DNA of 64,000 nt. Source: Aquila chrysaetos chrysaetos (lineage: Eukaryota > Chordata > Aves > Accipitriformes > Accipitridae). Position numbers and translations under genes: made by a program. Shown in pieces: positions 48,901 to 56,200 of this stretch (position 1 is its first letter; every line of letters starts with the position of its first letter). The notes beneath the pieces were generated by a model, which saw only the letters and a program-made list of their open reading frames with translations, had not been told where the DNA came from and ran no database searches. The DNA is taken from NCBI RefSeq assembly GCF_900496995.4, contig NC_044006.1, forward strand, positions 39,693,120 to 39,757,119, given 5' to 3'.

Positions 48901-49356
48901 CCTGGCGAAAATTATTTGCTGTTCTCTCTAGATGATCCATTTTCCTTTTTGATTTTATTGTGCTGCAACAAAAAGCAAACAAAGATAATAGTCATTTTGA
49001 CAGCTGTGCTACTGTCCCTTACTGATAGGAATTTCTATTAACATAACAATTTACCAGTGTAATCCAGACTAAGTCTAAATACGAGTTAAACAAATATACA
49101 ATTGGGAGTTAAATAAGTATTTACAGGTCTGTAATAATTTGTCAGCTTCATTTTGACACAGTGAAGCGTTACCATGACATTCTCTTAAAAAAAAAAAAAA
49201 AATTTTTTGTACGTGGATAACCTACCCGTTTACCGTGCAGTAACAAAAATCAGAGTGCCTCATCACCACCAATGCAGAATGAGTGGGAAAAATTCTGCTA
49301 GCACCTCTCAGTAACTGAGGAACAGTAAACCCCACATAAATAGTAGCATGAGCCAT
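33805..49356 (-). CDS. OXNAD1: Oxidoreductase NAD-binding domain-containing protein 1, complete coding sequence
   Basis: Predicted flavin- and NAD(P)H-dependent oxidoreductase of the ferredoxin-reductase fold; the physiological substrate is not established. Coding exons in transcript order: 49356-49226, 48962-48899, 44833-44727, 41184-41043, 37797-37555, 34714-34606 and 33959-33805. All six junctions keep frame, giving 316 residues (human about 312). Residues 1-43 are poor in acidic residues and contain spaced Arg, consistent with a mitochondrial presequence. The FAD-binding half covers about residues 66-160, with [20 protein letters not shown] at 102-121. The NAD-binding half carries AGGVGINP (180-187), CGPPPM (287-292) and the aromatic C-terminus FEKWW. 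The classical RxYS flavin motif is replaced by GGFSICS, as I recall for the family. The start is the first ATG in the exon after acceptor TTTTTCAG. No disabling change was seen. Confidence 0.95.
34606..34714 (-). CDS. OXNAD1: OXNAD1 coding exon 6
   Basis: 109 bp between acceptor TTACAG and donor ACAG|GTAAAT. It encodes [20 protein letters not shown] and on to LQPHVT, and ends one base into a codon. The position matches the human KNILDLVNEFPEKI segment. Confidence 0.94.
34715..37554 (-). other. OXNAD1: OXNAD1 intron of about 2.8 kb
   Basis: GTAAAT...TTACAG. AT-rich, with a run of tandem TA-rich words near 37200-37275. No exon or element was recognised. Confidence 0.8.
37555..37797 (-). CDS. 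OXNAD1: OXNAD1 coding exon 5 (NAD-binding core)
   Basis: 243 bp, phase 0 at both ends, between acceptor CATCCTAG and donor AAG|GTAAAT. It encodes [20 protein letters not shown], then [19 protein letters not shown] and [16 protein letters not shown]. It carries the glycine-rich NAD-binding loop AGGVGINP. Confidence 0.97.
37798..41042 (-). other. OXNAD1: OXNAD1 intron of about 3.2 kb
   Basis: AT-rich intron with a 20-base A run (40979-40998) just inside its 5' end. On the transcript strand this is a T run 45 bases after the donor. Nothing else was recognised. Confidence 0.8.
40979..40998 (+). repeat. Poly-A run (20)
   Basis: Homopolymer followed by an A/G-rich stretch, inside an OXNAD1 intron 45 bases from the exon edge. 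Confidence 0.95.
41043..41184 (-). CDS. OXNAD1: OXNAD1 coding exon 4 (flavin-binding core)
   Basis: 142 bp after acceptor ATTTTTAG. The first base completes Trp101, and the exon ends in phase 0 at GAG|GTAAAT. It encodes [20 protein letters not shown] and [18 protein letters not shown], nearly identical to the mammalian block as I recall it. Confidence 0.97.
41185..44726 (-). other. OXNAD1: OXNAD1 intron of about 3.5 kb
   Basis: GTAAGA...TTTTTAG. AT-rich with scattered short A and T runs. No mobile element or exon was recognised. Confidence 0.8.
44727..44833 (-). CDS. OXNAD1: OXNAD1 coding exon 3
   Basis: 107 bp after acceptor TTGTTAG, ending two bases into the Trp101 codon at CAGTG|GTAAGA. 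It encodes [20 protein letters not shown] and DFTFKAGQ, the first beta strands of the flavin-binding barrel. Confidence 0.95.
45551..45587 (+). repeat. A-rich tract
   Basis: A run of 17 A followed by G-interrupted A runs, inside an OXNAD1 intron. Confidence 0.9.
48120..48706 (-). mobile_element. Solo LTR of an avian endogenous retrovirus
   Basis: 587 bp, reading TGTCCTGGTTTCAGCTGG at its 5' end and ACCTTGACA at its 3' end on the minus strand, so it has TG...CA termini. Flanking 5-bp sequences CTCAT (48115-48119) and TTCAT (48707-48711) look like a target-site duplication with one transition. It has a TATATAA box at 48434-48428, an ATTAAA poly(A) signal at 48259-48254 and a TAA-type microsatellite. 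No gag, pol or env sequence is adjacent, so this is a recombined solo LTR. It lies in the same sense as OXNAD1, 193 bp from an OXNAD1 exon. Confidence 0.85.
48281..48319 (+). repeat. Imperfect AAT/GAT microsatellite in the LTR
   Basis: A string of AAT and GAT triplets with interruptions, part of the LTR body. Confidence 0.8.
48899..48962 (-). CDS. OXNAD1: OXNAD1 coding exon 2
   Basis: 64 bp after acceptor TTGTTGCAG. The first base completes Gly44 (GG|C), followed by [18 protein letters not shown] and RQE, ending in phase 0 at GAG|GTTAGT. The segment aligns with the human KKQRKTDSLRYTASMLRQE region. Confidence 0.9.
49187..49202 (+). repeat. Poly-A run (16)
   Basis: Homopolymer followed by six T, in the intron just after the first coding exon of OXNAD1 (a T run on the transcript strand). 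Confidence 0.9.
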
Positions 49357-49388
49357 GATGACTTGGCAGTCTTCAGAATCACCAGCTC
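49226..49388 (-). CDS. OXNAD1: OXNAD1 first coding exon with 5' UTR end
   Basis: The exon runs from acceptor TTTTTCAG (exon starts 49388) to donor AACGG|GTAGGT. The start codon is 49356-49354 and the preceding 32 bases are 5' UTR. It encodes 43 residues, opening [20 protein letters not shown], basic and hydrophobic like a mitochondrial presequence. This end of the protein is poorly conserved, so the exon is supported mainly by frame continuity and length. Confidence 0.85.
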
Positions 49389-49569
49389 CTGAAAAATCCA
49401 TATAAATATTTGTTAAATAAAATACTCATCATTTGACATGGCTTGTTTTTACCCTTTATTTCCATTAAATCACAAAGGCTCAACTGGAGCTAAAACTAGC
49501 AATAGACATATAGTGTAACAAGAAGGAATTTTAAAAATATGGAAATATCATAAAGAAGTTAAGTGAAAA

Positions 49570-50586
49570 TGTGCATCCATCGATTCAAGGGGAAGACAAC
49601 CTTGCCACAGATGATATAGAAAAGGCTGAAGTACTCAACATGTTTTTTTCCCTCAGTCTTCAGAGGCAAAGCCTGCACCCAGACCTCTGCTTGGACCAGT
49701 AGCGTTTGGGAAGGAGAGGGCTAAGTAGTTGGGCCAGCAACTGCTTAGAGAAGCTGGATGTATTCAAATGCACAGAGCCAGATGGGTTACACTCAAGGCT
49801 GCTAAGAGACACAGCTGACATGCTTGTGAGGCAACTGTTTATTACCTATGAAAATCAGTTACCTGAGAAAGTCTCCAATTGACTGGAAAAAAAGCTAATG
49901 CGTGGTCATTTTTAAGAGAGGCAAGAAGCAGTGCCTATGTCCAGTCAGCACCACCCAGTCTCTGGAAAAATGCTCAGAGCTCGTCCCCTTAGCTGTGTGA
50001 AAGCTAAGAAACTAATCAGGGAGATTCAACATGTTTCATAAATCTGAACACCTACTATGATGAAATGTCTGGTCATGCAGCTAAGGGGACAGCAGCGGAT
50101 ACAATACACCTTGACTGTCCTGTGGCTTTTGACAACATCTGCCATAGCATACACATTAGGAGCCTAAGGCCAGATGGACTGTTGAGAGTGGCTGAAGACT
50201 GGCTGGGCAGACAGTTGAAGACTTGATGGCTTCAAATTGCTTCAGTTGCTGGCTAGTAACAGTAGGAGTACCCTGGGGTTGATACTGGGGCTGATATAGT
50301 TCAGTAAATTTATGAGTAATTTGGATGATGAGGCAGAACGTACCATCAGCAAACTTGCAGATGATACTAAATTAGAGGGATGGTTGCCATGTTGAATGGT
50401 AGAGCTTCAATTCAAAGGGACACTGAGAAACTGCAGGACTGTAAAACAGAAACCTCATGAACTTGAAGTACAAAGGTCTACACCCGGGACTGGCTTAATC
50501 CAGTGCTAGCAACTGTCCTGCTCCAAGCAGGAGCTTTGACTAGATGACCCTCAGAAGTCCCTTCCAGCCAACATATCTGTGATTCT
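49570..50586 (+). mobile_element. CR1 LINE fragment, antisense to OXNAD1
   Basis: Reads like degraded CR1 on the + strand. A 'gaaaaggctgaagtactcaa' lead-in and a 'gccagatgggttacactcaa' segment are followed by remnants of the reverse-transcriptase domain (GVPWG..., FMSNLDDEAE, FADDTKLE-like near 50355). It ends with 'gtcccttccagccaacatat' and TGTGATTCT. It has multiple stops and frameshifts. The left edge is approximate. Confidence 0.8.
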
Positions 50587-53553
50587 AAATGCTCAAACAA
50601 TATTTATGTTTGAAAGAAGATCAAACACTGAATATGCATTCCTTTTCTACTGGTAAAGAAAGCGTTCTGGTTGGAAAATTTTATAAACACTAAATAAACT
50701 GTTTGTTTATAGGTTTATTTAAAAACATGTAAATCCCTTATACTTCCATATTTCCTACATAATAATACTTACATCTCTAAACAGTTAAGCAAGTAGCAGA
50801 CACTTATAAGCACTACAGTGGAAACATGGTGTGAAGATTCAAAACTGCATACTCAAAATGGAGCTATGACAGAGAAAGATAAACTGACATGTACAATATT
50901 AAAAGTAAGTCAGAAATACCCTTCATATACAAGTGTAGGAACAGGTTCATAGGGAGCCAAGAGACATTTCTCATTGCTTGTAAATCTGCCTTTGTTCTTC
51001 CTAAAATGGATTAGCATAATTCTCTATCATATTATCATCACCTATCAAATTATTTATTTCTATGATGCAGTCCATTGCTTCTTTAAAGCCTTCTTAATCT
51101 TTTACTTTCACTTAAATCTCTTTTCCTGCATTCTTTTAAAGCATGTAATTTATTTTCAAAATGGTTTTGTTTTTCATTTTGAATCCTTTGAAATGGCAAC
51201 TATCCAGCTTGTTTAACTAAACAGGCCTATACTCTCTAGGCTTTCACTAACAGCTGCATTAGCTGGTCACTTGGTAATTTGTCCTGTTTGTAATCTTGTA
51301 CAAATGGGAGGCAGAGCTTTCATAAATCTGGCTGCTCAGAAACAAAATACATTTACTGTAACTACTCCAAATGCCTACTTTCAAGCATGAGAAATACATC
51401 CTGCAGCTTTTAACTGTCCATAATTTTTAATAACTTTTTAGCATTTAATTCCACACCAGCTTGCAACTTTTCAAAGCAGAATTATTTAAAACTCTTCTAT
51501 CACCAGTGAGCAAAATCACTTTTTTTTTTTGCCACAGCATATACTGAATACTCTATTTAAACAAAATACTTTAGCACTTTCTACATGCAAATGTGTAGAA
51601 GCTATTGGTAACAAAAGTATTAACAATCTTAAAATATTTTAGCAAGACAAAGTACACATCTAATGAAGAAGTGACATTCCTCTACCTGTCTGTAAAACCA
51701 GAGTGCTCAAAAAATCACTGAGTTACTCAAATTCATGAGATCATTTTATGATCTGGAGTCCTTTAGATAGCATATCTTGGTTATAACCACCTACATCTAC
51801 TTTTTTTAGGCTTCTTGGTTTTTGATTCATGTTTTCAAGCTTTTCACTCTACCACATTAACCAATTCAAAGTAAAAACAAAGGATGTTTGAAAGTGGACA
51901 TTCTTATGTAAGCTGTTTATGCCAACAGCTGTGACTTTAATTAAATCACCACAACATCAAAATGAACCACTTAAAGTCCAATGCTTTGCTTCAGAGGCCA
52001 AGAACTGAGAATAAAGACTTAATTATTGGGGTTTTGTATGGTTTTTAAATCACCTCATATCCTTCAAAACCCTTTCTGAAATTAATTGCTACTAAACACA
52101 GCAAGATCTGCTGGTATAACACGTGGCCTAACTTTAAAATTCAATAGGAAGATTCTCGATTGTTTATTTTATGTATTTGGTTTAATTCTGCTGCTAAGGT
52201 TGACAGTCACTTAAAGCCAGCCCCATTCTCATTTTCACTGCTACCACTTTAGGAAGTAAATATGTTCAGTTCTACATATGAAAATGTAAAACACCAACCA
52301 ACCAAAAGTTCAATATCAATACATAATACTGAAAACAAAATAAATGTCAGCCTGCTTTTATTGTAGCAGCTACAACTTTGAAGTCAGAACTGAAAGATCC
52401 TATTGACACAGACTATTTTCAGAGTGAGACTCTTCCCTAAACTAAAAATAACTCTTGAATGGTAGTTCAAGATATTTGTTCCATTTACACTGCCATCAAT
52501 CACCTTCCAATCTGAAAATCACAATAAAAATCAGTTGTAATTTTTACCCTGTAACTAATAAATTCCAAAATCTCTTTTAATGAGTCCTGGTTCTCCTCTA
52601 CCATATACAAGTCTGAGTCATGACTTTACAAACCTGTGAACAGCCTCTCCGCCATCTGTTATCTCTGTGACTTTCTTGGCTCATCCAGCTCTTTGGCAAT
52701 TCCCTGCCCAACAAGAAGTGCAGTGCTTCAGCCTCCCAAGCTCCTGTCTGGTGGGATGTTCTCCCTTTATTTTTCCTCTCTTCTTACCCAAGCCTTACAG
52801 AAATAGCCACTCCAAATACTCCCTTTCTTCCTTTGCTCCATGGAGAGAAACAAGTGCTACTTTTGTCTACAACTCCTTCCTCTCCACACTTAAAATTAAA
52901 ATGAAGTGATTCATTCATTCTCCTTACCCTCTGACCCACCAGCCCTGGGTTAATATTGCTTGAGATCTATGACAGCATCTCTTCTTTACCTCGGTCCTAC
53001 ATCAGTAACTGAAGGGAGAGAGTTACTTTTAGTTAACCTGTACCGCACTGAAGAGCAATTTACTACGTAAGTTAATGCAAGAGAGTCTTGAGGGGGAAGC
53101 AGGATACTTAAGTGAGCAGGATAGGAAATCTCGTACAAAAAGCATGCGTACAGATGGGTAAGAGATACCCCTCTAGACAAACCGCCCCTCCTGCAAGTCA
53201 CCACCGAAAAACGCTTTTCCGCTTGACCTAGGACTAAGGAGCACACGGTGTGTGTGCGGGTGCGTGCGTGAAGCACGGGAGAAGCCTACGCCTGGCCGAA
53301 GCGGGGCAGCATTAAGGAGGCTGGACGGCTGCCGCCCCTGCCCGCCTGGGCCCGGCGGGAGGGGACGGACAAGGTCGCGGCAGTGCCCTGCCGTCGTCCC
53401 CCCCCAGCCACTAGGGACCACTGCTCCGCGCCGCCGGCCAGGCAGAAGGGCGGCCAGGACGAGGAACCGGCAGGGCCGAGGAGCGGACGGCAGCGGTCGG
53501 CGCGGGGCCCGGGCCACCGCGTCCCACCGACATGCGGGGCAACCCTGTGAGAG

Positions 53554-53556
<3 letters not shown>

Positions 53557-53608
<52 letters not shown>
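53557..53608 (+). repeat. Poly-G run of 52
   Basis: Uninterrupted G homopolymer inside the CpG island, about 210 bp upstream of the DPH3 start codon. It is exceptionally long; true length and purity are doubtful. Confidence 0.9.
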
Positions 53609-53711
53609 CGGACCGCAGCCCCACACCTTCTCGCGCGCCGGCCCTCACCCACCGCTCCCCAACTGCCCCCAAGGCGCGCGCCCACCTCGGGCCTCGCCGC
53701 GCCACCCTTAC

Positions 53712-53765
53712 CCGGCGCCGCATCACGTGACGAGAGACGCCCGCCCCCGCCCCGTCACGCGACAG
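53712..53765 (-). other. OXNAD1: Candidate noncoding exon 1 of OXNAD1
   Basis: A good minus-strand donor CCGG|GTAAGG sits at 53711-53710 in the CpG island, placed head-to-head with DPH3. Splicing to the acceptor at 49388 puts an in-frame TGA upstream of the annotated ATG, which supports that start. The 5' edge is a guess, and there is no transcript evidence. Confidence 0.4.
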
Positions 53766-53817
53766 GGGGTGCGCCTCTGCGTCCCTTCCGCCTCGTCCCG
53801 TTTCTGCCCCCGCCGCC

Positions 53818-53925
53818 ATGTCGGTCTTCCACGACGAGGTGGAGATCGAGGACTTCGAGTACGACGAGGAGACCAAGACCTATAGCTACCCGTGCCCCTG
53901 CGGGGACCGCTTCCTCATCACGCGG
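53818..53925 (+). CDS. DPH3: DPH3 coding exon 1
   Basis: 36 codons from ATG in a good context (GCCGCCATG) to donor CGG|GTAACG. Includes the acidic N-terminus and the first Cys pair. Confidence 0.96.
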
Positions 53926-54709
53926 GTAACGGCAGGCGGGCTGGGACGAGGCGGCGGCGGCGGGGAGGTGCGGGGGAGGGAACAGCGTTAGGCCGCGGTC
54001 CCGCCTCCGCCGGCCGCGGGTGCCTGTGGGTCGGGCAGGCGGCGGATCGGTGACTGCTTTCCCGGGGCTTTTGCAGGAGGACCTGGAGAACGGCGAGGAC
54101 GTAGCCACCTGCCCCAGCTGCTCCCTGATCCTGCGCGTCATTTACGACCAGGTGGGGGGGGGGAAGGGGCTGTCGGACACGGTTGCGGCCTGCTTCCCCC
54201 CGCGCCGGGTCGGCCAAGTCGAGTTCCGGTTCGCCATCCCCTGAGGAGGGCGCGGTGGCAGCTTTTAAAAGCCCCTGGTAAACGTGGGATAGGCTTGTGT
54301 GGGCTAGTGGTCCTTTTGCTTGTAACTACGGCTCCTGCCTCAACTCTTGTTTTTCTGGTCTCCTTGTCCTGCCGCGTTTGGGCTTTAAAACATGCCGGCT
54401 TGGTGAGCATGGGGTGGAACACGGACAAAGCAATCTCACTGGTCTTAAGATCTATGTGTGACTCTGGTGGCCCTGTCAGCTAGCCTAGTAGTTTTTCTTA
54501 TCTAGTAGGCATGTTATGGCTTTCACGTTTCGGGAGACAGATTCATACCCGTTATACCCCAGGCTAGAAAACAAAATGGTTATGTGGTGTTTTTTGAGGG
54601 AGATCCCAAATTAATGAAAATCAACTCTACTTGCTGTCTTCAGGAGCAGTTCATGCGTGATGAAGTCATTGCAGAACCTTTGACAAACAAGGAATTGATT
54701 AAGTGCTGA
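53818..54709 (+). CDS. DPH3: Diphthamide biosynthesis protein 3 (CSL-type zinc finger)
   Basis: DPH3 (yeast Kti11) is a small cytosolic metalloprotein that supplies electrons to the DPH1-DPH2 radical enzyme in the first step of diphthamide synthesis on elongation factor 2. The yeast protein is also linked to Elongator function. Exons 53818-53925, 54077-54151 and 54644-54709 join in phase 0 to give 82 residues, the same length as human. It opens [18 protein letters not shown]. Metal ligands are Cys26 and Cys28 (PCPCGD) and Cys48 and Cys51 (TCPSC), all intact; [19 protein letters not shown] is nearly identical to human as I recall it. The C-terminus NKELIKC is conserved, while residues 61-74 differ from mammals. 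It is probably co-expressed with OXNAD1 from the shared promoter. Confidence 0.97.
53926..54076 (+). other. DPH3: DPH3 intron 1 (151 bp)
   Basis: Short GC-rich intron, GTAACG...TTTTGCAG, still inside the CpG island. Confidence 0.95.
54077..54151 (+). CDS. DPH3: DPH3 coding exon 2
   Basis: 25 codons, [19 protein letters not shown] through VIYDQ, with the second Cys pair. The donor is CAG|GTGGGG, a weak hexamer embedded in a G run; G runs near donors often aid recognition. Confidence 0.96.
54152..54643 (+). other. DPH3: DPH3 intron 2 (492 bp)
   Basis: GTGGGG...TGTCTTCAG. It starts GC-rich and becomes AT-rich, marking the downstream edge of the island. Confidence 0.95.
54644..54709 (+). CDS. 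DPH3: DPH3 coding exon 3
   Basis: 21 codons plus [23 protein letters not shown] then C. The NKEL.KC ending matches human; the segment before it is diverged. Confidence 0.95.
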   Translation, partial: EQFMRDEVIAEPLTNKELIKC

Positions 54710-55991
54710 TGAATACCTCATGAACTGTTGCTGCTTTAGAATAAGAAAGTATGGGGATGGCAACTGCGGAAAGAGACATGGTCCTCCTCCTGGAAGTGCT
54801 CGCTGCTGTGAGATACAAGTACGCTTACTGGCTGCCTTCATAATTTGAATGAGAAAATGCTGAGACATCAAACACATGAATGGCTTTTGTTCAAAAGGGT
54901 TATGCATTTTAGAAAAATATGTAAGTTGCCATATGTATTTCAGAAGCTTTGAGAATTATGATCCTAACTGACAGCAAGTCAATATACAGAAGAACTGTGT
55001 GAAGTTGTGAAATTACACTGTTATCTAGCAGTGGCTTCTTAGCCTGTGGAGAAAAGCAGGCTTTGTGTGGGCATATAGCAGCGTGAAATGGCATAGAGAG
55101 CTGAAATGTTGGGAGTCAAAATTTAGAAGTTCATGGGACACGATGCCATACAGAATTACAGTTTTGACACAGCGCGGTATCACCCAGGATGTAGACTTGT
55201 GTACTTCCAGCCCATACTGAATGTGGGGAAATATAAGACCCAGAACCAATGCTTTTGGTAAATTATTTTTACTACTGTAAGCACAAAGAAGGTGCAGTTG
55301 TATTTATATCTGCACTGGGGGCAACACCTGCGTTGGGGCAAATTTGTTTCTTAAATTGCAGTTGCTTTGAAACAGCTTTGGTAGCTGTTATCAAATGACT
55401 CTGACATAATACTTTTGTGGGTGTTGTGTGAAATGAAACAAACGGAGTCAAACTTTTTTTATCCCTGCAAAGCTAGTAATATGCAAGTGGACTTGAACTC
55501 AAAATGGATTGTAATTTACCCATATTTTCTCAACAACTTTGTGATTTGACTGTTGCAGCAAATATAAAATGGGCTGCAGTTCTTTGTGCCACTTGTAGTA
55601 GTACATTTGCTGAATTTCTCAGCCTTCCTTTGTTAGGTTCTGTCACTTCCTGGATAGGGGATGCACACATCTCTCTCAATTAATAACAAGGGATTTTTTT
55701 AGGGTAGAAAAGAGTTGGAAGAATATGCTCCAAAGTACATTGATTCCAGGACTACTTCTTGTATTACAAGCCACTGCATTTAAATACTTACTTTAAAATA
55801 TAGTCATTCATGTGTTTTAGTAGGATTTGATGTCTGTGAAGTTAAATTGGGGGAAAAATACTTGTGTAGCATTTATATAGATATTTTGCTCCAGGCACTG
55901 AAGATAGGCAAGTCTTACTGAATTCTTGCGTTTAACTATTTTTGTTCTTACAACATTCTGTGAATGTTGAAGATGAACATTCTAATTATTT

Positions 55992-56009
55992 AAAAAAAAA
56001 AAAAAAAAA
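55992..56009 (+). repeat. Poly-A run (18)
   Basis: Homopolymer in the inferred DPH3 3' UTR, followed by an A/G-rich stretch. Confidence 0.9.
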
Positions 56010-56125
56010 GAAAAAGGAAAACTACACCCTTCAGTTAGAAATTTTGAATGCGATATGTACAACCCAAAGTGTTTTCATGTCTAAACCAGAAGGTGGCACT
56101 CATGTTACTTTGATATCTGTGCTTC

Positions 56126-56141
56126 AAAAAAAAAAAAAAAA
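56126..56141 (+). repeat. Poly-A run (16)
   Basis: Homopolymer in the inferred DPH3 3' UTR, about 55 bases before the AATAAA. Confidence 0.9.
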
Positions 56142-56194
56142 GCTGTGGTACTTTGGTTAGCTAAATCTTACTGAATATTTATTTTTACTATTTA

Positions 56195-56200
56195 AATAAA
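56195..56200 (+). terminator. DPH3: Putative poly(A) signal AATAAA of DPH3
   Basis: The first canonical hexamer I find after the DPH3 stop, followed within 40 bases by GT-containing sequence. Confidence 0.6.

Larger units (their letters stand above)
49389..53711 (-). other. OXNAD1: OXNAD1 5' UTR intron (inferred), about 4.3 kb
   Basis: Lies between the inferred noncoding exon 1 and the first coding exon. It contains an antisense CR1 near its 3' end (49570-50586). Otherwise it is AT-rich, becoming GC-rich past 53.2 kb where it enters the CpG island and contains the 52-G run. Confidence 0.55.
53250..54060. promoter_or_regulatory. CpG island, shared OXNAD1/DPH3 promoter
   Basis: GC content rises sharply from AT-rich flanks and CpG is frequent throughout. 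It lies between the inferred OXNAD1 exon 1 (minus) and the DPH3 start (plus), whose 5' ends are within about 100 bp. No TATA box was seen. Visible sites: TCACGTGA E-box at 53723-53730, GC boxes around 53741-53755, and CTTCCG ETS-type site at 53785-53790. A head-to-head DPH3/OXNAD1 promoter with ETS sites is known in human. Confidence 0.85.

Noticed and set aside
53173..54244. Long open frames on both strands (up to 225 codons) around the G run
   Set aside because: They come from GC-rich sequence with few stops and contain poly-Gly or poly-Pro from the G run; the real coding frame here is DPH3 exon 1.
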